Notes: generated from the sequence alone by a model not told the origin. Positions 25,287 through 34,622 are shown, counted from the stretch's first letter. The stretch is DNA of 64,000 bases from Lewinella sp. LCG006 (GCF_040784935.1 NZ_CP160680.1:4062501-4126500); one strand, 5' to 3'. Program-made: numbers and translations.

Positions 25287-26591
25287 ATGAATACGATATT
25301 TGCAGCGGTTATTCTTTTTACAGCAATCATTCTGCTCCTGTCTTTCATGCTGATCGCAGCACGTAAGCGCCTGGTACCACAGGGCGAGGTAAAGATCATC
25401 GTGAATGGCGATGAAGACAATCCGCTGATGGTACAGCCAGGTGGCACACTATTGGGTGCACTGTCTGAGAAGAGCATCTTCTTGCCTTCTGCTTGTGGGG
25501 GCGGTGGTACTTGTGCCATGTGTGAGTGCCATGTAGATGCTGGTGGTGGAGATGTGCTCCCTACCGAAATGAACCACCTTACCCGTAAGGAAGCTGCCGA
25601 AAATAAGCGCCTTTCTTGCCAGGTGAAGGTTCGCCAGGATATGCGTATCCGCATTCCTGAAGAAATCTTCGGCATCAAGAAATTTGAGTGTACGGTCGTA
25701 TCCAACTACAACGTAGCTTCTTTCATCAAGGAGTTTGTTGTTCGTCTGCCGGAAGGCGAGGAAATGGATTTCCAATCTGGTGGTTATATTCAGATCGACG
25801 TACCCAAGGTAACCGTAGAATACAAGAATTTCGACATCACCGCTCACCCTGAGCACCACGGTGATGATCCTAATAAATTCCAATCGGAGTGGGACAACTT
25901 CAAGTTGTGGGACCTTAAGATGGTCAACGACGAAGAGCAGTTCCGCGCCTACTCTATGGCCAACCACCCTGCGGAAGGAGACATCATCATGTTGAACATC
26001 CGGATTGCTACCCCTCCATTCGACCGTGCCACCAATGGCTGGATGAATGTTAACCCCGGGGTATGTTCTTCCTACGTATTCGATCAGAAGCCAGGTGACA
26101 AAGTAACGATCTCTGGTCCTTACGGTGAATTCTTCATCAAGCCGACCAAAAAGGAAATGGTTTACATCGGCGGTGGTGCCGGTATGGCGCCTTTGCGTTC
26201 GCACCTCTTCCACCTCTTCCACACTCTGAAGACGACCGACCGTAAGGTGTCTTTCTGGTATGGTGGCCGTACCAAGCGCGAGTTGTTCTACATCGAGCAG
26301 TTCCGCGAAATCGAAAAAGAATTCCCTAACTTCCGTTTCTACGTAGCACTGGATAACCCACTGCCCGAAGACAACTGGCAAGTAAAGGAAGATACCGAAT
26401 CACCAGGCGATGGTTTCAAAGGTTTCATCATGCCCGTAGTGATGGAGCAATACCTGACCAAGCACCCCGAGCCAGAAGAAATCGAGTACTACTTCTGTGG
26501 TCCTCCACTGATGAACGCTTCGGTGATCAAAGCCCTCGATGAGTTGGGTGTGCCCGAAGAAAACATCGCTTTCGATGATTTCGGTGGGTAA
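25287..26591 (+). CDS. nqrF: Na+-translocating NADH:quinone reductase subunit F (NADH entry)
   Basis: 434 residues. N-terminal membrane helix (residues 4-24), then a 2Fe-2S ferredoxin domain with Cys70, Cys76, Cys79 ([14 protein letters not shown]) and a fourth Cys near 111 (LSCQV). The FAD-binding region follows (RAYSMANHP near 230), then the NADH-binding domain ([24 protein letters not shown]). It accepts electrons from NADH and starts the chain FAD to 2Fe-2S to the membrane core. Last gene of the operon; a strong terminator follows. Confidence 0.94.
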   Translation: MNTIFAAVILFTAIILLLSFMLIAARKRLVPQGEVKIIVNGDEDNPLMVQPGGTLLGALSEKSIFLPSACGGGGTCAMCECHVDAGGGDVLPTEMNHLTRKEAAENKRLSCQVKVRQDMRIRIPEEIFGIKKFECTVVSNYNVASFIKEFVVRLPEGEEMDFQSGGYIQIDVPKVTVEYKNFDITAHPEHHGDDPNKFQSEWDNFKLWDLKMVNDEEQFRAYSMANHPAEGDIIMLNIRIATPPFDRATNGWMNVNPGVCSSYVFDQKPGDKVTISGPYGEFFIKPTKKEMVYIGGGAGMAPLRSHLFHLFHTLKTTDRKVSFWYGGRTKRELFYIEQFREIEKEFPNFRFYVALDNPLPEDNWQVKEDTESPGDGFKGFIMPVVMEQYLTKHPEPEEIEYYFCGPPLMNASVIKALDELGVPEENIAFDDFGG

Positions 26592-26613
26592 GACTTAATA
26601 GTCACTACTAAAC

Positions 26614-26651
26614 AAAAAGCCTGCTTCCTGTGATGGGGAAGCGGGCTTTTT
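26614..26651. terminator. Bidirectional intrinsic terminator
   Basis: Arms AAAAAGCCTGCTTCC (26614-26628) and GGAAGCGGGCTTTTT (26637-26651), one mismatch, 8-base loop. T-runs on both strands let it stop the nqr operon from the left and the Old Yellow Enzyme gene from the right. Confidence 0.9.
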
Positions 26652-26654
26652 GTT

Positions 26655-27734
26655 TTATTCCCCCACAAACCCCTGCCACCCCTCCATATACCCGATAAAT
26701 TTCTCCCCCAGCCCTTCCTTGCGCAAATACGCTTTGGAGACGGGCGTCTCCGTGGGGATAAAGCCAGGGTCTTCCTTCACCTTCGCGGGAAAGTCATGGT
26801 GGAGGATGGCCGAGCGGCCGATGGAAACGAAGTCGACGCCAGCGTCCAGGATTTCACGTACGTCTTTTCCTGTGCTGATTTTCCCCGCTACCGTCCACAA
26901 GACCTGCTTGAAATCGAGCTCAGCAAAGTGGGCGAGCAATGATTTATCCTGATAGTGTTCCTCGTGGGGGAGCTTGAAACTGTCCCATAAAGAAATATCG
27001 AGGAAGTCGATTTGTCCTTCGTCGATTAGTTGCTGGCAGATCTTCTTTACTTCTAGCAAATCCATACCAAAGCGTTCTGGCGAAAGCCGTACACCCAGGA
27101 GGAATTCGGGGCCGCAAGCCGCTCTGATGCCATTGACGATTTCGAAGAGCAGGCGCGCTCTATTCGCCAAATCTCCACCGTATTCATCCGTCCGATGATT
27201 GATTTCAGCACTCAAAAACTGGGTCAGGATATAGCCGTGGGCACCGTGTACTTCTGCGCCATCGTAGCCGCTATTTTTGGCGCGTACGGCGGCGGTGATG
27301 AAGTCGTCTCGTAACTGTTGTACCTCTGGCAGTGACAATCCACGAGCACCGTATTTTTCAAGGTCGGAAGGACAAACCGGGGCCTGCCCGATCAAATCCG
27401 CTGGAGATCGCATCCCCGCGTGGTGCAATTGGATGACCGCGAGGCTGCCGTATGCTTTTATGCCTGCACTTAGTCGTTGATGCCCGGCAAGGTGCAGGTC
27501 ACTGAAAATCCCCAATTGTCCGGGAAATCCTTTGCCAACTTCCTGAACGTGCGATGCACAGGTCATCACCAGACCAAACTGCCCCTCGGCTCTCATGGTC
27601 AGCCAGTGATATTCCTCTTCGGAGAGGCGGCCGTCTTCAAAACTCTGGGTATTGGTCATCGGGGCCAGCATGAACCGGTTTTTCATTACGGCCCCGCAGG
27701 GGAAAGTGAGGGGTGTTTGGGGAGTTGGTTTCAT
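26655..27734 (-). CDS. Old Yellow Enzyme-family NADH:flavin oxidoreductase
   Basis: 359 residues. FMN-binding TIM barrel: RFMLAPMTN at the N-terminus, VIQLHHAGM, DGAEVHGAHGYILTQFLS with the substrate-binding His/His-type pair, and DFVSIGRSAILHHDFP near the C-terminus. RTDEYGGDLANRARLLFEI is typical of the family. It reduces activated C=C bonds with NAD(P)H. Physiological substrate unknown. It shares a bidirectional terminator with nqrF. Confidence 0.9.
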   Translation of the reverse strand: MKPTPQTPLTFPCGAVMKNRFMLAPMTNTQSFEDGRLSEEEYHWLTMRAEGQFGLVMTCASHVQEVGKGFPGQLGIFSDLHLAGHQRLSAGIKAYGSLAVIQLHHAGMRSPADLIGQAPVCPSDLEKYGARGLSLPEVQQLRDDFITAAVRAKNSGYDGAEVHGAHGYILTQFLSAEINHRTDEYGGDLANRARLLFEIVNGIRAACGPEFLLGVRLSPERFGMDLLEVKKICQQLIDEGQIDFLDISLWDSFKLPHEEHYQDKSLLAHFAELDFKQVLWTVAGKISTGKDVREILDAGVDFVSIGRSAILHHDFPAKVKEDPGFIPTETPVSKAYLRKEGLGEKFIGYMEGWQGFVGE

Positions 27735-27819
27735 GGAGGAGGAATTGGTTGATTAGTCGTTTTTATTTTGGAAAAAATTGGCAAGTAAGGGTTTTACCAT
27801 ATAAGACATATGAGATTTT

Positions 27820-28179
27820 TTATTTTCTCTGGTCCACACAAATTTTCAAGGCCTCCGCAAAAATCGCTTCCATTGCTTCCTGCGGAAAATCCTCCTCTGG
27901 ATGAATAAGTAAAATCTTGATCTGTTTGCGATCTCCACTCAGGAGCATCGGATGATCAATTTTGTGCCCGTCAATAAACCCGATGTAAGGATAACCCGTC
28001 TTTTTGTCCATCCACAAGTAACAGAGATTTTTACCACAATAAGTGAAAAAAGGAGTATTCCACTTCCAGGCCGCCCGTATTTCGGTATCGAAAGCCATAA
28101 TGTAATCGTGCAGCGCTAGTAATGTACCCCGCAGCGGCTCTTCTTGATCGAGGTAGAAATGGGTAAGTTGATCTTGCAT
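27820..28179 (-). CDS. DUF1801-domain protein
   Basis: 119 residues. WKWNTPFFTYCGKNLCYLW and GYPYIGFIDG match the DUF1801 (YdhG-like) fold, small soluble proteins of unknown function. No signal peptide. It lies upstream of the Old Yellow Enzyme gene on the same strand, 85 bp away. Confidence 0.75.
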   Translation of the reverse strand: MQDQLTHFYLDQEEPLRGTLLALHDYIMAFDTEIRAAWKWNTPFFTYCGKNLCYLWMDKKTGYPYIGFIDGHKIDHPMLLSGDRKQIKILLIHPEEDFPQEAMEAIFAEALKICVDQRK

Positions 28180-28555
28180 ATTTTTTCTCTTTCTTGTTCC
28201 TGTGCTTTGGGCTACATTTCCTCATGGTATCTCACCCCCGCCAGTCGAGTAGCCCACCTCCGACCCTGGCGGGCCACCTCCGCCCAAGCGGAGGATATGG
28301 GCGGGCCGTGGCCCGTAAGCAGACTGTCCTGAGGTTGTGACCAGCAGGACAAGTCTTGTAGCTTAGTTTGGTAATGAAGCTGCACGATGGTCCGCTTTTA
28401 TTAGATTGAAATTGGAACCTGAGTACAAAACCAATCCGTAAGGCAGCACATGAAGCGCAACGAATTTCGGTCTTCCACCCACCGGGAGAGCCTACCTCCC
28501 GCCGAGGAACGAAGGCATCAACCATCAAACCATCAACAAACAACCATCAACCATT
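28180..28555. other. Gene-free stretch with GC-rich nested palindrome and ATCAACC repeats
   Basis: GGGCCAC (28271-28277) pairs with GTGGCCC (28308-28314) around an inner CTCCGC/GCGGAG hairpin. At 28519-28556, next to the BatE-like gene's stop, is a tract of ACCATCAAACCATCAACA-type repeats. I see no credible gene. Confidence 0.4.
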
Positions 28556-29338
28556 CTAAATTACCCCCACCGCATCTTTCAACACCCAGCCTGTGCGACC
28601 ATCAACGAGTTCTACCTTGCGCCAACCTTCGAAGTCATCGAGCAAGCGCACACGGAGGCCTTGGTGTACCTCAAAGTCTACTTCCGTGTCTTCGCCTGGT
28701 GCAATTCTTACTTCTACTTTTTTGGGCAGGATAACGGCCTGATCGGCGCGTGCCAGAGCTTTGGTTCTACTGTTGGCAAAGAAGATAAAGAGGATGGCCA
28801 GCAGGATCAGCGTTGCGCCGTAGAAGGGAAGTTGTGCCGCTCGCTTGGTAGGGTACCAGGCTGGCGTGCCGGCCCCGTTGCGAAACCACAACCAATTCAT
28901 CAATATGCCTATGCCGATAAAGGTGAAAAAGATGGCCAACACACCCCAAGTGTCGGGTTGCAGTCTGGCGGCTATCCGGTGCCACCAGTCGTACAGAAAG
29001 AAGGTAGGCAGAGGCAGTAGCCCGTCTTCCTGCTCATTGCGCAATAAATCCAGGTTTTTGCGAATTTCTTTATCGTAAGGGGCGAGCTTTTTGGCCTTTT
29101 CCATTTGCAGGATCGCTGGCCCTAGTTTTTCCGTACGGTAGTACGCCAAGCCGAGGTTGTAATGTAGGCTTGCCGAGGCATACCCTTCTTCCAGTAGTTG
29201 TTCGTAAGCACTGATCGCTTGCGGATAGCGCTGGGCATCCAATTGCTGAAAAGCCGTCTGCGCACGTTCCTCTGCCGATTGGCACCAGCTACCAGTAACC
29301 AGGAGCAATAGACTCAAAAGGATGAATAACTTACGCAT
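28556..29338 (-). CDS. BatE-like TPR and SH3-domain membrane protein
   Basis: 260 residues from ATG 29338: signal peptide (ending GSWCQS), two to three TPR repeats (QAISAYEQLLEEGYASASLH and following, in part), two transmembrane helices (about 140-160 and 178-196), and a C-terminal SH3-like domain (GLRVRLLDDFEGWRKVELVDG). This layout matches BatE of the Bacteroides aerotolerance set, but batA-D are absent here. The longer start at 29365 is unlikely, because a -7 box TAACTTTG at 29363-29370 would put it upstream of transcription. Confidence 0.8.
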   Translation of the reverse strand: MRKLFILLSLLLLVTGSWCQSAEERAQTAFQQLDAQRYPQAISAYEQLLEEGYASASLHYNLGLAYYRTEKLGPAILQMEKAKKLAPYDKEIRKNLDLLRNEQEDGLLPLPTFFLYDWWHRIAARLQPDTWGVLAIFFTFIGIGILMNWLWFRNGAGTPAWYPTKRAAQLPFYGATLILLAILFIFFANSRTKALARADQAVILPKKVEVRIAPGEDTEVDFEVHQGLRVRLLDDFEGWRKVELVDGRTGWVLKDAVGVI

Positions 29339-29362
29339 AGTGTGTCCTGTTTTTGAAAACGA

Positions 29363-29370
29363 CAAAGTTA
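29363..29370 (-). promoter_or_regulatory. -7 element (TAACTTTG) of the BatE-like gene
   Basis: Exact TAnnTTTG on the minus strand; it decides the ATG at 29338 over the one at 29365. The predicted leader is about 20 nt. Confidence 0.5.
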
Positions 29371-29430
29371 AGAAAAGTCGGTTTTATTGGTGTAAAAGTT
29401 GGACACCCCAACAAACAAACCATCCAACGA

Positions 29431-30927
29431 TCAACCATCAACCATCCAAAAATCCGCAATCGTCCGATCATTGCTCAAGCGAGGCACCTTATTCTGCCCT
29501 CCTAGTTTGCCTTGGGTTTTCATATAGTTGCGGAAAGCATCTTTGGGGAGTGGCCTTACTACGAGGGGCCGCAAGATTCCCCCGGCAATCAAATCCTGGT
29601 AGTAAATATTTTGGTCGACCATCGCAGCGTTGAGCTTGCGGGTGAACTCGGCCAGATCCGCGGGCGGTTGCTCGAATTCTACCAGCCATTCGTGGTAGGG
29701 GAGGCCACCTTCGGGAGGATTCACCTGTGGGGCAACGGTAAACTCGGTGATGCGTACCTCTGTTTCTTTGGTCACTTCTTGCATCGCTGTTTCCACTTCC
29801 TTGCCAATCACATGCTCGCCAAAGGCAGAAATGAAGTGCTTGATCCGGCCCGTAACTTTGAGGCGGTATGGCGTTTTGCTCACAAATGCTACCGTGTCAC
29901 CAATGTTGTAGCCCCAGAGGCCGGCGTTGTTGTTGATGATAATGGCGTAATTAACACCCAGCTCTACGTCTGCGAGGGAAATCCGGGTAGGATTTTCGTG
30001 GAAGATTTCTTCCGCTGGGACGAACTCGAAGAAAATCCCGCTGGCAACGTTCAACAATAAGCCCGGCTCCGTTTGGCTATCCTGAAAAGCAATAAACCCT
30101 TCGCTAGCTGGATAGGTTTCCACGCTGTCGAGGCGTTTGCCTACTAGTTGTTCCAGTGCTCCCCGGTACGGTTCGAAATTGACACCACCGTAGACGAAAA
30201 CCTCATAGTTGGGGAAAATATCCTTGATGTATTTCTTGCCGGTTTTTTCCAGCAGCCGCTCGTAGTACATCTGCACCCAGGGCGGTATGCCGCTGATCAG
30301 GCGCATGTCTGCGGGCAGGGTTTCGGCTACGATCCGCTCCAGCTTACTTTCCCAATCCTCGATGATGTTGGTGCTGTAGGAAGGCAGTTGATTGGTGCGC
30401 AACCAGGCTGGCACCTGGTGGTTGACAATTCCAGACAAGCGGCCGGTTTTAATACCTCCTACTTCTTCCAACTCCGGACTACCCGAGAGGAAGATCATTT
30501 TGCCGTCCATCCATTTCCCTTTCCCCGTACGGGCGTAGTAATTGAACAATGCATTGCGAGCGGTACCAAAGTGGTTGGGCAAGCTGTCTTTGGTCAGGGG
30601 AATGTACTTCACCCCCGAGGTAGTACCGCTGGTTTTGGCAAAATAAGCCGGACGCCCGGGCCACAATACATTTTGCTCGCCCTGCTTGATGTATTCAATA
30701 TAGGGCTTCAGTTCTTCATAATCCCTGAGCGGAACCTGCTCACGAAAGGCTTCGTAACTGGTGGTTGCCGTCAGCTGATGATCACGCCCGAAGCGGGTCT
30801 GGGCCACTCCGCGCATAAGCTCACTAAAAACGGCCTCTTGAGCGGCTAGGGGGGCTGCCGACCATTGGTCGATGTTTTTGGCAATGAGGTTGGCGAAGGG
30901 GCGGGTCAGAAATGATTTCCAGGCCAT
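29431..30927 (-). CDS. GH3-family (auxin-responsive promoter-type) acyl-adenylate enzyme
   Basis: 498 residues. AYFAKTSGTTSGVKYIPLT is the ATP/AMP-binding motif of the ANL/GH3 group, followed by VYGGVNFEPY, SVETYPASEGFIA and a C-terminal domain (RLKVTGRIKHFISAFGEHV, in part). Bacteroidota commonly carry such GH3 homologues; whether they conjugate amino acids to acyl groups as plant enzymes do is not established. Its last codons lie within an ATCAACC-type repeat. An intrinsic terminator of the upstream gene precedes it by 15 bp. Confidence 0.88.
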   Translation of the reverse strand: MAWKSFLTRPFANLIAKNIDQWSAAPLAAQEAVFSELMRGVAQTRFGRDHQLTATTSYEAFREQVPLRDYEELKPYIEYIKQGEQNVLWPGRPAYFAKTSGTTSGVKYIPLTKDSLPNHFGTARNALFNYYARTGKGKWMDGKMIFLSGSPELEEVGGIKTGRLSGIVNHQVPAWLRTNQLPSYSTNIIEDWESKLERIVAETLPADMRLISGIPPWVQMYYERLLEKTGKKYIKDIFPNYEVFVYGGVNFEPYRGALEQLVGKRLDSVETYPASEGFIAFQDSQTEPGLLLNVASGIFFEFVPAEEIFHENPTRISLADVELGVNYAIIINNNAGLWGYNIGDTVAFVSKTPYRLKVTGRIKHFISAFGEHVIGKEVETAMQEVTKETEVRITEFTVAPQVNPPEGGLPYHEWLVEFEQPPADLAEFTRKLNAAMVDQNIYYQDLIAGGILRPLVVRPLPKDAFRNYMKTQGKLGGQNKVPRLSNDRTIADFWMVDG

Positions 30928-30940
30928 AAGTTGATAAAAT

Positions 30941-30980
30941 AAAACATCCCGAAAACTGTATCAACAGGATTCGGGATGTT
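30941..30980 (-). terminator. Intrinsic terminator of the LolA-like gene
   Basis: AACATCCCGAA (30943-30953) pairs with TTCGGGATGTT (30970-30980), 11 bp perfect, 16-base loop. On the minus strand TTTATTTT follows. Confidence 0.78.
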
Positions 30981-31016
30981 GTTTGTTGGTACCCAACAAA
31001 GATAAGTGATCAAAGC

Positions 31017-31694
31017 TTAATCACGTAAGTCCTCGACGTAGTAGTTGGGGTATTTACTTTTGTTGAAACCAAAGTACCCTGCGGCAAATTGCTTGTTGGG
31101 GGTCACGTTTTTCAACTGAAAAGTGTAGCGGCTACCGTCTTTGGCAAACGCTTTTACCTCTACAATCTCTTTACTGTCGCGCGCTACGAGCATTCGCAAT
31201 TTGGCATATTCACTGCTACGATCAGTGGGTTTAAACTCAATGATGTGTACCACCTTGCCGTTTTCCGTACGGGTATCGATCAGGCTGTAAACAAAATCAC
31301 CATTGTCATAGAAATTAAAGATCGACTGCGGCGAAAGTAGCCCGGTGTCTTCTCCAGGAGCAGGCATGTTGTTGATCTGTACCGACTCATTGTTGTGTAA
31401 AACAAGGTACAAGGCACTGCCGTCGGAAAAGACCTCTTGACCACCAAACTCTACACGGTACTTCTCACCGCTACGAGCTAGTTTGCCCTGTTGGGTCTCT
31501 TTAGGCTGTTCGGGGAATTCAATATCAAGGGCGAAGTTGGCTTCAATGGAAGAATAGGCCTCGTATTTTTGCCGTACCTGGTTCAAGATCTTACGCGCCT
31601 CTGGGTCCGAGTCTTCTGCTTTAGTGTAATCCTGAGCATAAGTACTCACCGTGAACAATAAAGCGAGGCTGGCAAATATCAGTTGTTTAATCAT
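31017..31694 (-). CDS. LolA-like periplasmic lipoprotein carrier
   Basis: 225 residues from ATG 31694, which starts a clear signal peptide (MIKQLIFASLALLFTVSTYA, 20 residues). The frame runs upstream to 31997 only through intergenic repeats and is not coding there. The domain has LolA features: ANFALDIEFPEQP, GKLARSGEKYRVEF, DGSALYLVLHNNESV, and a late strand RYTFQLKNVTPNK. It would carry lipoproteins or other acylated cargo across the periplasm. Confidence 0.82.
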   Translation of the reverse strand: MIKQLIFASLALLFTVSTYAQDYTKAEDSDPEARKILNQVRQKYEAYSSIEANFALDIEFPEQPKETQQGKLARSGEKYRVEFGGQEVFSDGSALYLVLHNNESVQINNMPAPGEDTGLLSPQSIFNFYDNGDFVYSLIDTRTENGKVVHIIEFKPTDRSSEYAKLRMLVARDSKEIVEVKAFAKDGSRYTFQLKNVTPNKQFAAGYFGFNKSKYPNYYVEDLRD

Positions 31695-32071
31695 AGTTAT
31701 TTTGGCTTGTTTATTCCGCAAGGTTAACGCCCTTAAGACGCAGCTTATTGGTGTTTGGAACACACAAAGAACGTTAATGTTTTCTAAAAAAGCAATGTGT
31801 TTTTGGGCAGCTGGCTGTGCCACCGCGCTATTCGCTCTTACCTCCCCTTGGTCGGTACCGCTGCTATCGCTGCTGCGGGGTATCTGGTTGGGCGGGTCCA
31901 TCTCTTCTCGGGGCGACCTTGGTGCTGAATCGTATGATCGTATTGGTACGATTGGGTGCTGAGCTGATCGTATGATCGTATTGGTACGATTGGGCACTGC
32001 GCTGAATCGTACGATCGCACTGGTACGATCAGCCCCAAGCGAAGCCCACTCAATATTATAGCCTTGGAGAA
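31695..32071. repeat. Gene-free stretch with three tandem ATCGTA...TACGAT palindromes
   Basis: Three copies of the unit found at 4.3-4.5 kb lie at 31929-31956, 31967-31994 and 32006-32030, about 38 bp apart. Each has the ATCGTA/TACGAT stem. No coding sequence is credible here; ORFs crossing it are composition artefacts. Confidence 0.7.
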
Positions 32072-32746
32072 TTAAATATCAATAAAATACCCGATCGTCC
32101 ACCAGATGCGATGCCGGGAAGTGTTTTCAAACAGTCGATCCCAGCGGTGGTCTATTCCCAGTTCTAGTTGCTGCTGATTATTTATATTGTAGCCCAAGCC
32201 ACCGGTTAGGCGATTTTCCAGACCGAAGTCGCGTGCTTGTTTGCTACCCAGCAATTCCCATGAGGCAATGAGGTAAAACTCCTGGTCATCAACCCGCTGG
32301 CCCCGCAAGGCGGTCTCCCATGAAAAGCGGTAACGCAGTCGGTAGCGGGTAGTTTCTTCCGTCTGATAGGTTTGATCCGTCCGCCAGCGGTGGCCAATTC
32401 GACCATGGGGCAAGCGTCGCACCAAGGCAACTTGTTGTAAGGTGCGATGGATCAGTTCTCCATCAGAAAATCTCAGGAGGTAACCAGCTCCTGCACTGGC
32501 AAGAGGTCGAAAGCGATAGTTGGCCACCATCGTCAGATCGGTACGAACGTAGTCGTAATCGACAGTTAGGCCGTCGCTGGTTCGCCGCCAGCCGCGCTGC
32601 ATAGATTCCAGCTGCGCGCTGAACTTCCATTGCTCGTTTAGGGAATAACTCACGGTCAATTCTGGTAGCCAGCCCATCTCTATCGGCGTCTGTCCCGCCA
32701 GGGGCAGCGCTCCCAGGATGAGCAAAAGAAGGAAACATTTGCGCAT
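32072..32746 (-). CDS. DUF2490 outer-membrane beta-barrel protein
   Basis: 224 residues with signal peptide (ending PLAGQ). Alternating aromatic beta-strands (WLPELTVSYSLNEQWKFSAQ in part, RYRLRYRFSWETAL, LELGIDHRWDRLF) and a C-terminal RHRIWWTIGYFIDI match DUF2490, predicted small outer-membrane barrels. Its ATG overlaps the stop of the upstream gene (ATGA at 32743-32746 region), so translation is probably coupled. Confidence 0.8.
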   Translation of the reverse strand: MRKCFLLLLILGALPLAGQTPIEMGWLPELTVSYSLNEQWKFSAQLESMQRGWRRTSDGLTVDYDYVRTDLTMVANYRFRPLASAGAGYLLRFSDGELIHRTLQQVALVRRLPHGRIGHRWRTDQTYQTEETTRYRLRYRFSWETALRGQRVDDQEFYLIASWELLGSKQARDFGLENRLTGGLGYNINNQQQLELGIDHRWDRLFENTSRHRIWWTIGYFIDI

Positions 32747-33321
32747 CAGTAATTCAGATTTGTCGTTGGCCGTAGAACAATTTGGCGGTAGGTCAAGAGC
32801 TCACCATTTTTACTAAAGGTGCCCTCCCAGATGCCGTAGATGCCTTTCATCTTTGCGCTGAATTCTATTTCGTATTGTACCAGCACTTCTCTTGAAAAGC
32901 GCCCTTGTAGGGCTGATCTAATCCCCTCTGTACTTCCTTGCCATTGTTCCTGAATACGGTTCAGCTTGAATTTGGGCAGCGTTTTAAAGGTATAAATTAG
33001 TTGCCGACGGGTGCTGTCAGGGATTTGCCGCAGTTTAAGTACGCTTTCAACGTCCTCCAATTCGCCCGTTGGAGAAAATTCTACACTGAAGTGCCTGCGT
33101 TGGTGTTTGAACTTTGCTTCTATGCTCTGCCGCCCGGAGGTGGTTTCGGCATACCATTTTATCCGGTTGTTATCGCCAAAAACGAGAGATAACCATGCTC
33201 TTGCTGCTTTAGGGGCTGCTTCCGATGCTATTCTAAGTTCCTGTTCCTGCTTGTCTTGGCCTTCCAGTACCGAGCTGGCCGCAAGCAATAACACCAGGCT
33301 GAAAAAAAGCTTTGTACCCAT
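32746..33321 (-). CDS. Secreted protein of unknown function
   Basis: 191 residues, signal peptide ending SSVLEGQ. The mature part has repeated charged beta/alpha pattern (KWYAETTSGRQSIEAKFKHQ in part, HFSVEFSPTGELEDVESVLKL) similar to periplasmic PepSY-like or BLF domains of Bacteroidota, but no family is certain. Operon with the downstream DUF2490 gene by an ATGA overlap, which suggests a joint envelope role. Confidence 0.7.
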   Translation of the reverse strand: MGTKLFFSLVLLLAASSVLEGQDKQEQELRIASEAAPKAARAWLSLVFGDNNRIKWYAETTSGRQSIEAKFKHQRRHFSVEFSPTGELEDVESVLKLRQIPDSTRRQLIYTFKTLPKFKLNRIQEQWQGSTEGIRSALQGRFSREVLVQYEIEFSAKMKGIYGIWEGTFSKNGELLTYRQIVLRPTTNLNY

Positions 33322-33463
33322 CTTCGAGTTTTATTATGCAAACAATCGAAGGTGGAGGAGAGTTGGAGAGCATACCGGGTAAGTATCCTGTCTATCTAGC
33401 TTCTGCGACCTACTTTACGAAGAAAAAAAGCAATCAAAACACTGAAAATTTCAAAGTAAGTTT

Positions 33464-33471
33464 TATCTTTG
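33464..33471 (+). promoter_or_regulatory. -7 element (TATCTTTG) of rplU-rpmA
   Basis: Exact TAnnTTTG 38 bases before the rplU ATG. No clear -33 TTTG is present at the expected distance. Confidence 0.5.
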
Positions 33472-33508
33472 CAGCCCGTTAGGAATTTATTCAAACAAAC
33501 AACTACTA

Positions 33509-33817
33509 ATGTTCGCAATCGTAACAATAGCTGGTCAACAGTTCAAAGTAGAGGAAGGTCAGGAGATCTTCGTCCACCAGCTAGAAGCAACCGAGGGTGA
33601 TAAGATGTCGTTTGATCAGGTATTAATGATCAACAACGACGGAAAAACCTCGATTGGCACGCCGGTTTTGAGCGCCAAGGTTAATGCTACGGTATTAGGC
33701 CACCAAAAAGGCGACAAAGTGATCGTATTCAAGAAGAAGCGCCGTAAAGGATACCGCGTGAAGAATGGTCACCGCCAGCATTTTACCAAAATCAAAATTG
33801 ACAGCATCGCCGGTTAA
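33509..33817 (+). CDS. rplU: 50S ribosomal protein L21
   Basis: 102 residues, standard length. FAIVTIAGQQFKVEEGQEIFV at the start (in part), VLMINNDGK, and the basic C-terminal FKKKRRKGYRVKNGHRQHF typical of L21, which binds 23S rRNA. Followed by rpmA after 39 bp, the near-universal order. Confidence 0.95.
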   Translation: MFAIVTIAGQQFKVEEGQEIFVHQLEATEGDKMSFDQVLMINNDGKTSIGTPVLSAKVNATVLGHQKGDKVIVFKKKRRKGYRVKNGHRQHFTKIKIDSIAG

Positions 33818-33856
33818 TATCGGTTGCATCATTTTTCATCAAAAAAGCAATAAACC

Positions 33857-34549
33857 ATGGCTCATAAAAAAGGTGTAGGTAGTACCGACAACGGCCGCGA
33901 TAGCGAAAGTAAACGATTAGGCGTAAAGCTTTTCGGTGGTCAAGCTGCAACTGCTGGCAACATCATTATTCGTCAGCGTGGTACCAAGTACCATCCTGGT
34001 GAAAACGTATACATGGGTAAGGATTTCACGATCCACGCCAAAGTTGACGGTACCGTCGCTTTCCGTAAGCGTCGTTCCAACCGTACCTACGTAAGCATCG
34101 TTCCTGCTGATGCCGTTGCTGTTGCGCCTGCCGCTCCAGCCAAGAAAGCAGCAGCTCCTAAGAAAGAGGCGGCTCCTGCTGCACGTTCAGTAGCCGCTGA
34201 GGCTCCTGCGCCTGCCGCACCCAAAGCAGCTCCAGCAGCAAAAGCTGAAAAAATCGATCTACCCAACGGTAAGAGCATCAAGCAAGATGATCTGAAGATG
34301 GTAGAAGGTATCGGTCCAAAAATCGAAGGCCTGCTACACGACGCAGGTATCACCACTTGGGAAGAATTGGCCAATGCCCCTACGGAGCAAGTTCAAGCCA
34401 TCCTCGACGAAGCTGGTCCTCGTTACCGTATGCACCAGCCTACCACTTGGGCTAAGCAAGCTCGCCTCGCTGCCGATGGCAACTGGGACGAACTCGTAGC
34501 TTACCAGGATCACCTCGATGGTGGTCGTGAACCAGAAGAAGACAACTAA
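33857..34549 (+). CDS. rpmA: 50S ribosomal protein L27 fused to a C-terminal helix-hairpin-helix domain
   Basis: 230 residues, against about 85 for ordinary L27. Residues 1-85 are L27 ([21 protein letters not shown], in part; [15 protein letters not shown]). Residues about 86-134 are an Ala/Pro/Lys linker. From about 135 the protein has a helix-hairpin-helix domain ([29 protein letters not shown]) ending in an acidic tail. The L27 N-terminus reaches the peptidyl-transferase centre, so the extension should point away from the core. The role of the added domain is unknown; HhH domains usually bind nucleic acid backbone. Confidence 0.92.
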   Translation: MAHKKGVGSTDNGRDSESKRLGVKLFGGQAATAGNIIIRQRGTKYHPGENVYMGKDFTIHAKVDGTVAFRKRRSNRTYVSIVPADAVAVAPAAPAKKAAAPKKEAAPAARSVAAEAPAPAAPKAAPAAKAEKIDLPNGKSIKQDDLKMVEGIGPKIEGLLHDAGITTWEELANAPTEQVQAILDEAGPRYRMHQPTTWAKQARLAADGNWDELVAYQDHLDGGREPEEDN

Positions 34550-34573
34550 TTCAGCTTAGCTGATTAGGACCAC

Positions 34574-34606
34574 AAAAAAACCGCTGCCAATGGCAGCGGT
34601 TTTTTT
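34574..34606. terminator. Bidirectional intrinsic terminator
   Basis: Perfect 15-bp stem AAAAAAACCGCTGCC/GGCAGCGGTTTTTTT with an AAT loop. It closes rplU-rpmA and, on the other strand, the sigma-factor operon that ends at 34623. Confidence 0.93.
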
Positions 34607-34622
34607 GTTTTAACCACATTTG

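Noticed and set aside
28180-28555. Possible tRNA or riboswitch in the GC-rich palindrome
   Set aside because: No cloverleaf, no CCA-type end and no match to a known riboswitch; it reads as a nested palindromic repeat.
29339-29365. Longer start of the BatE-like gene
   Set aside because: It lies in or upstream of the -7 element, and the signal peptide begins at 29338.
31695-31997. N-terminal extension of the LolA-like gene
   Set aside because: The frame crosses the tandem palindromes. The signal peptide begins at 31694, so the extension is intergenic.
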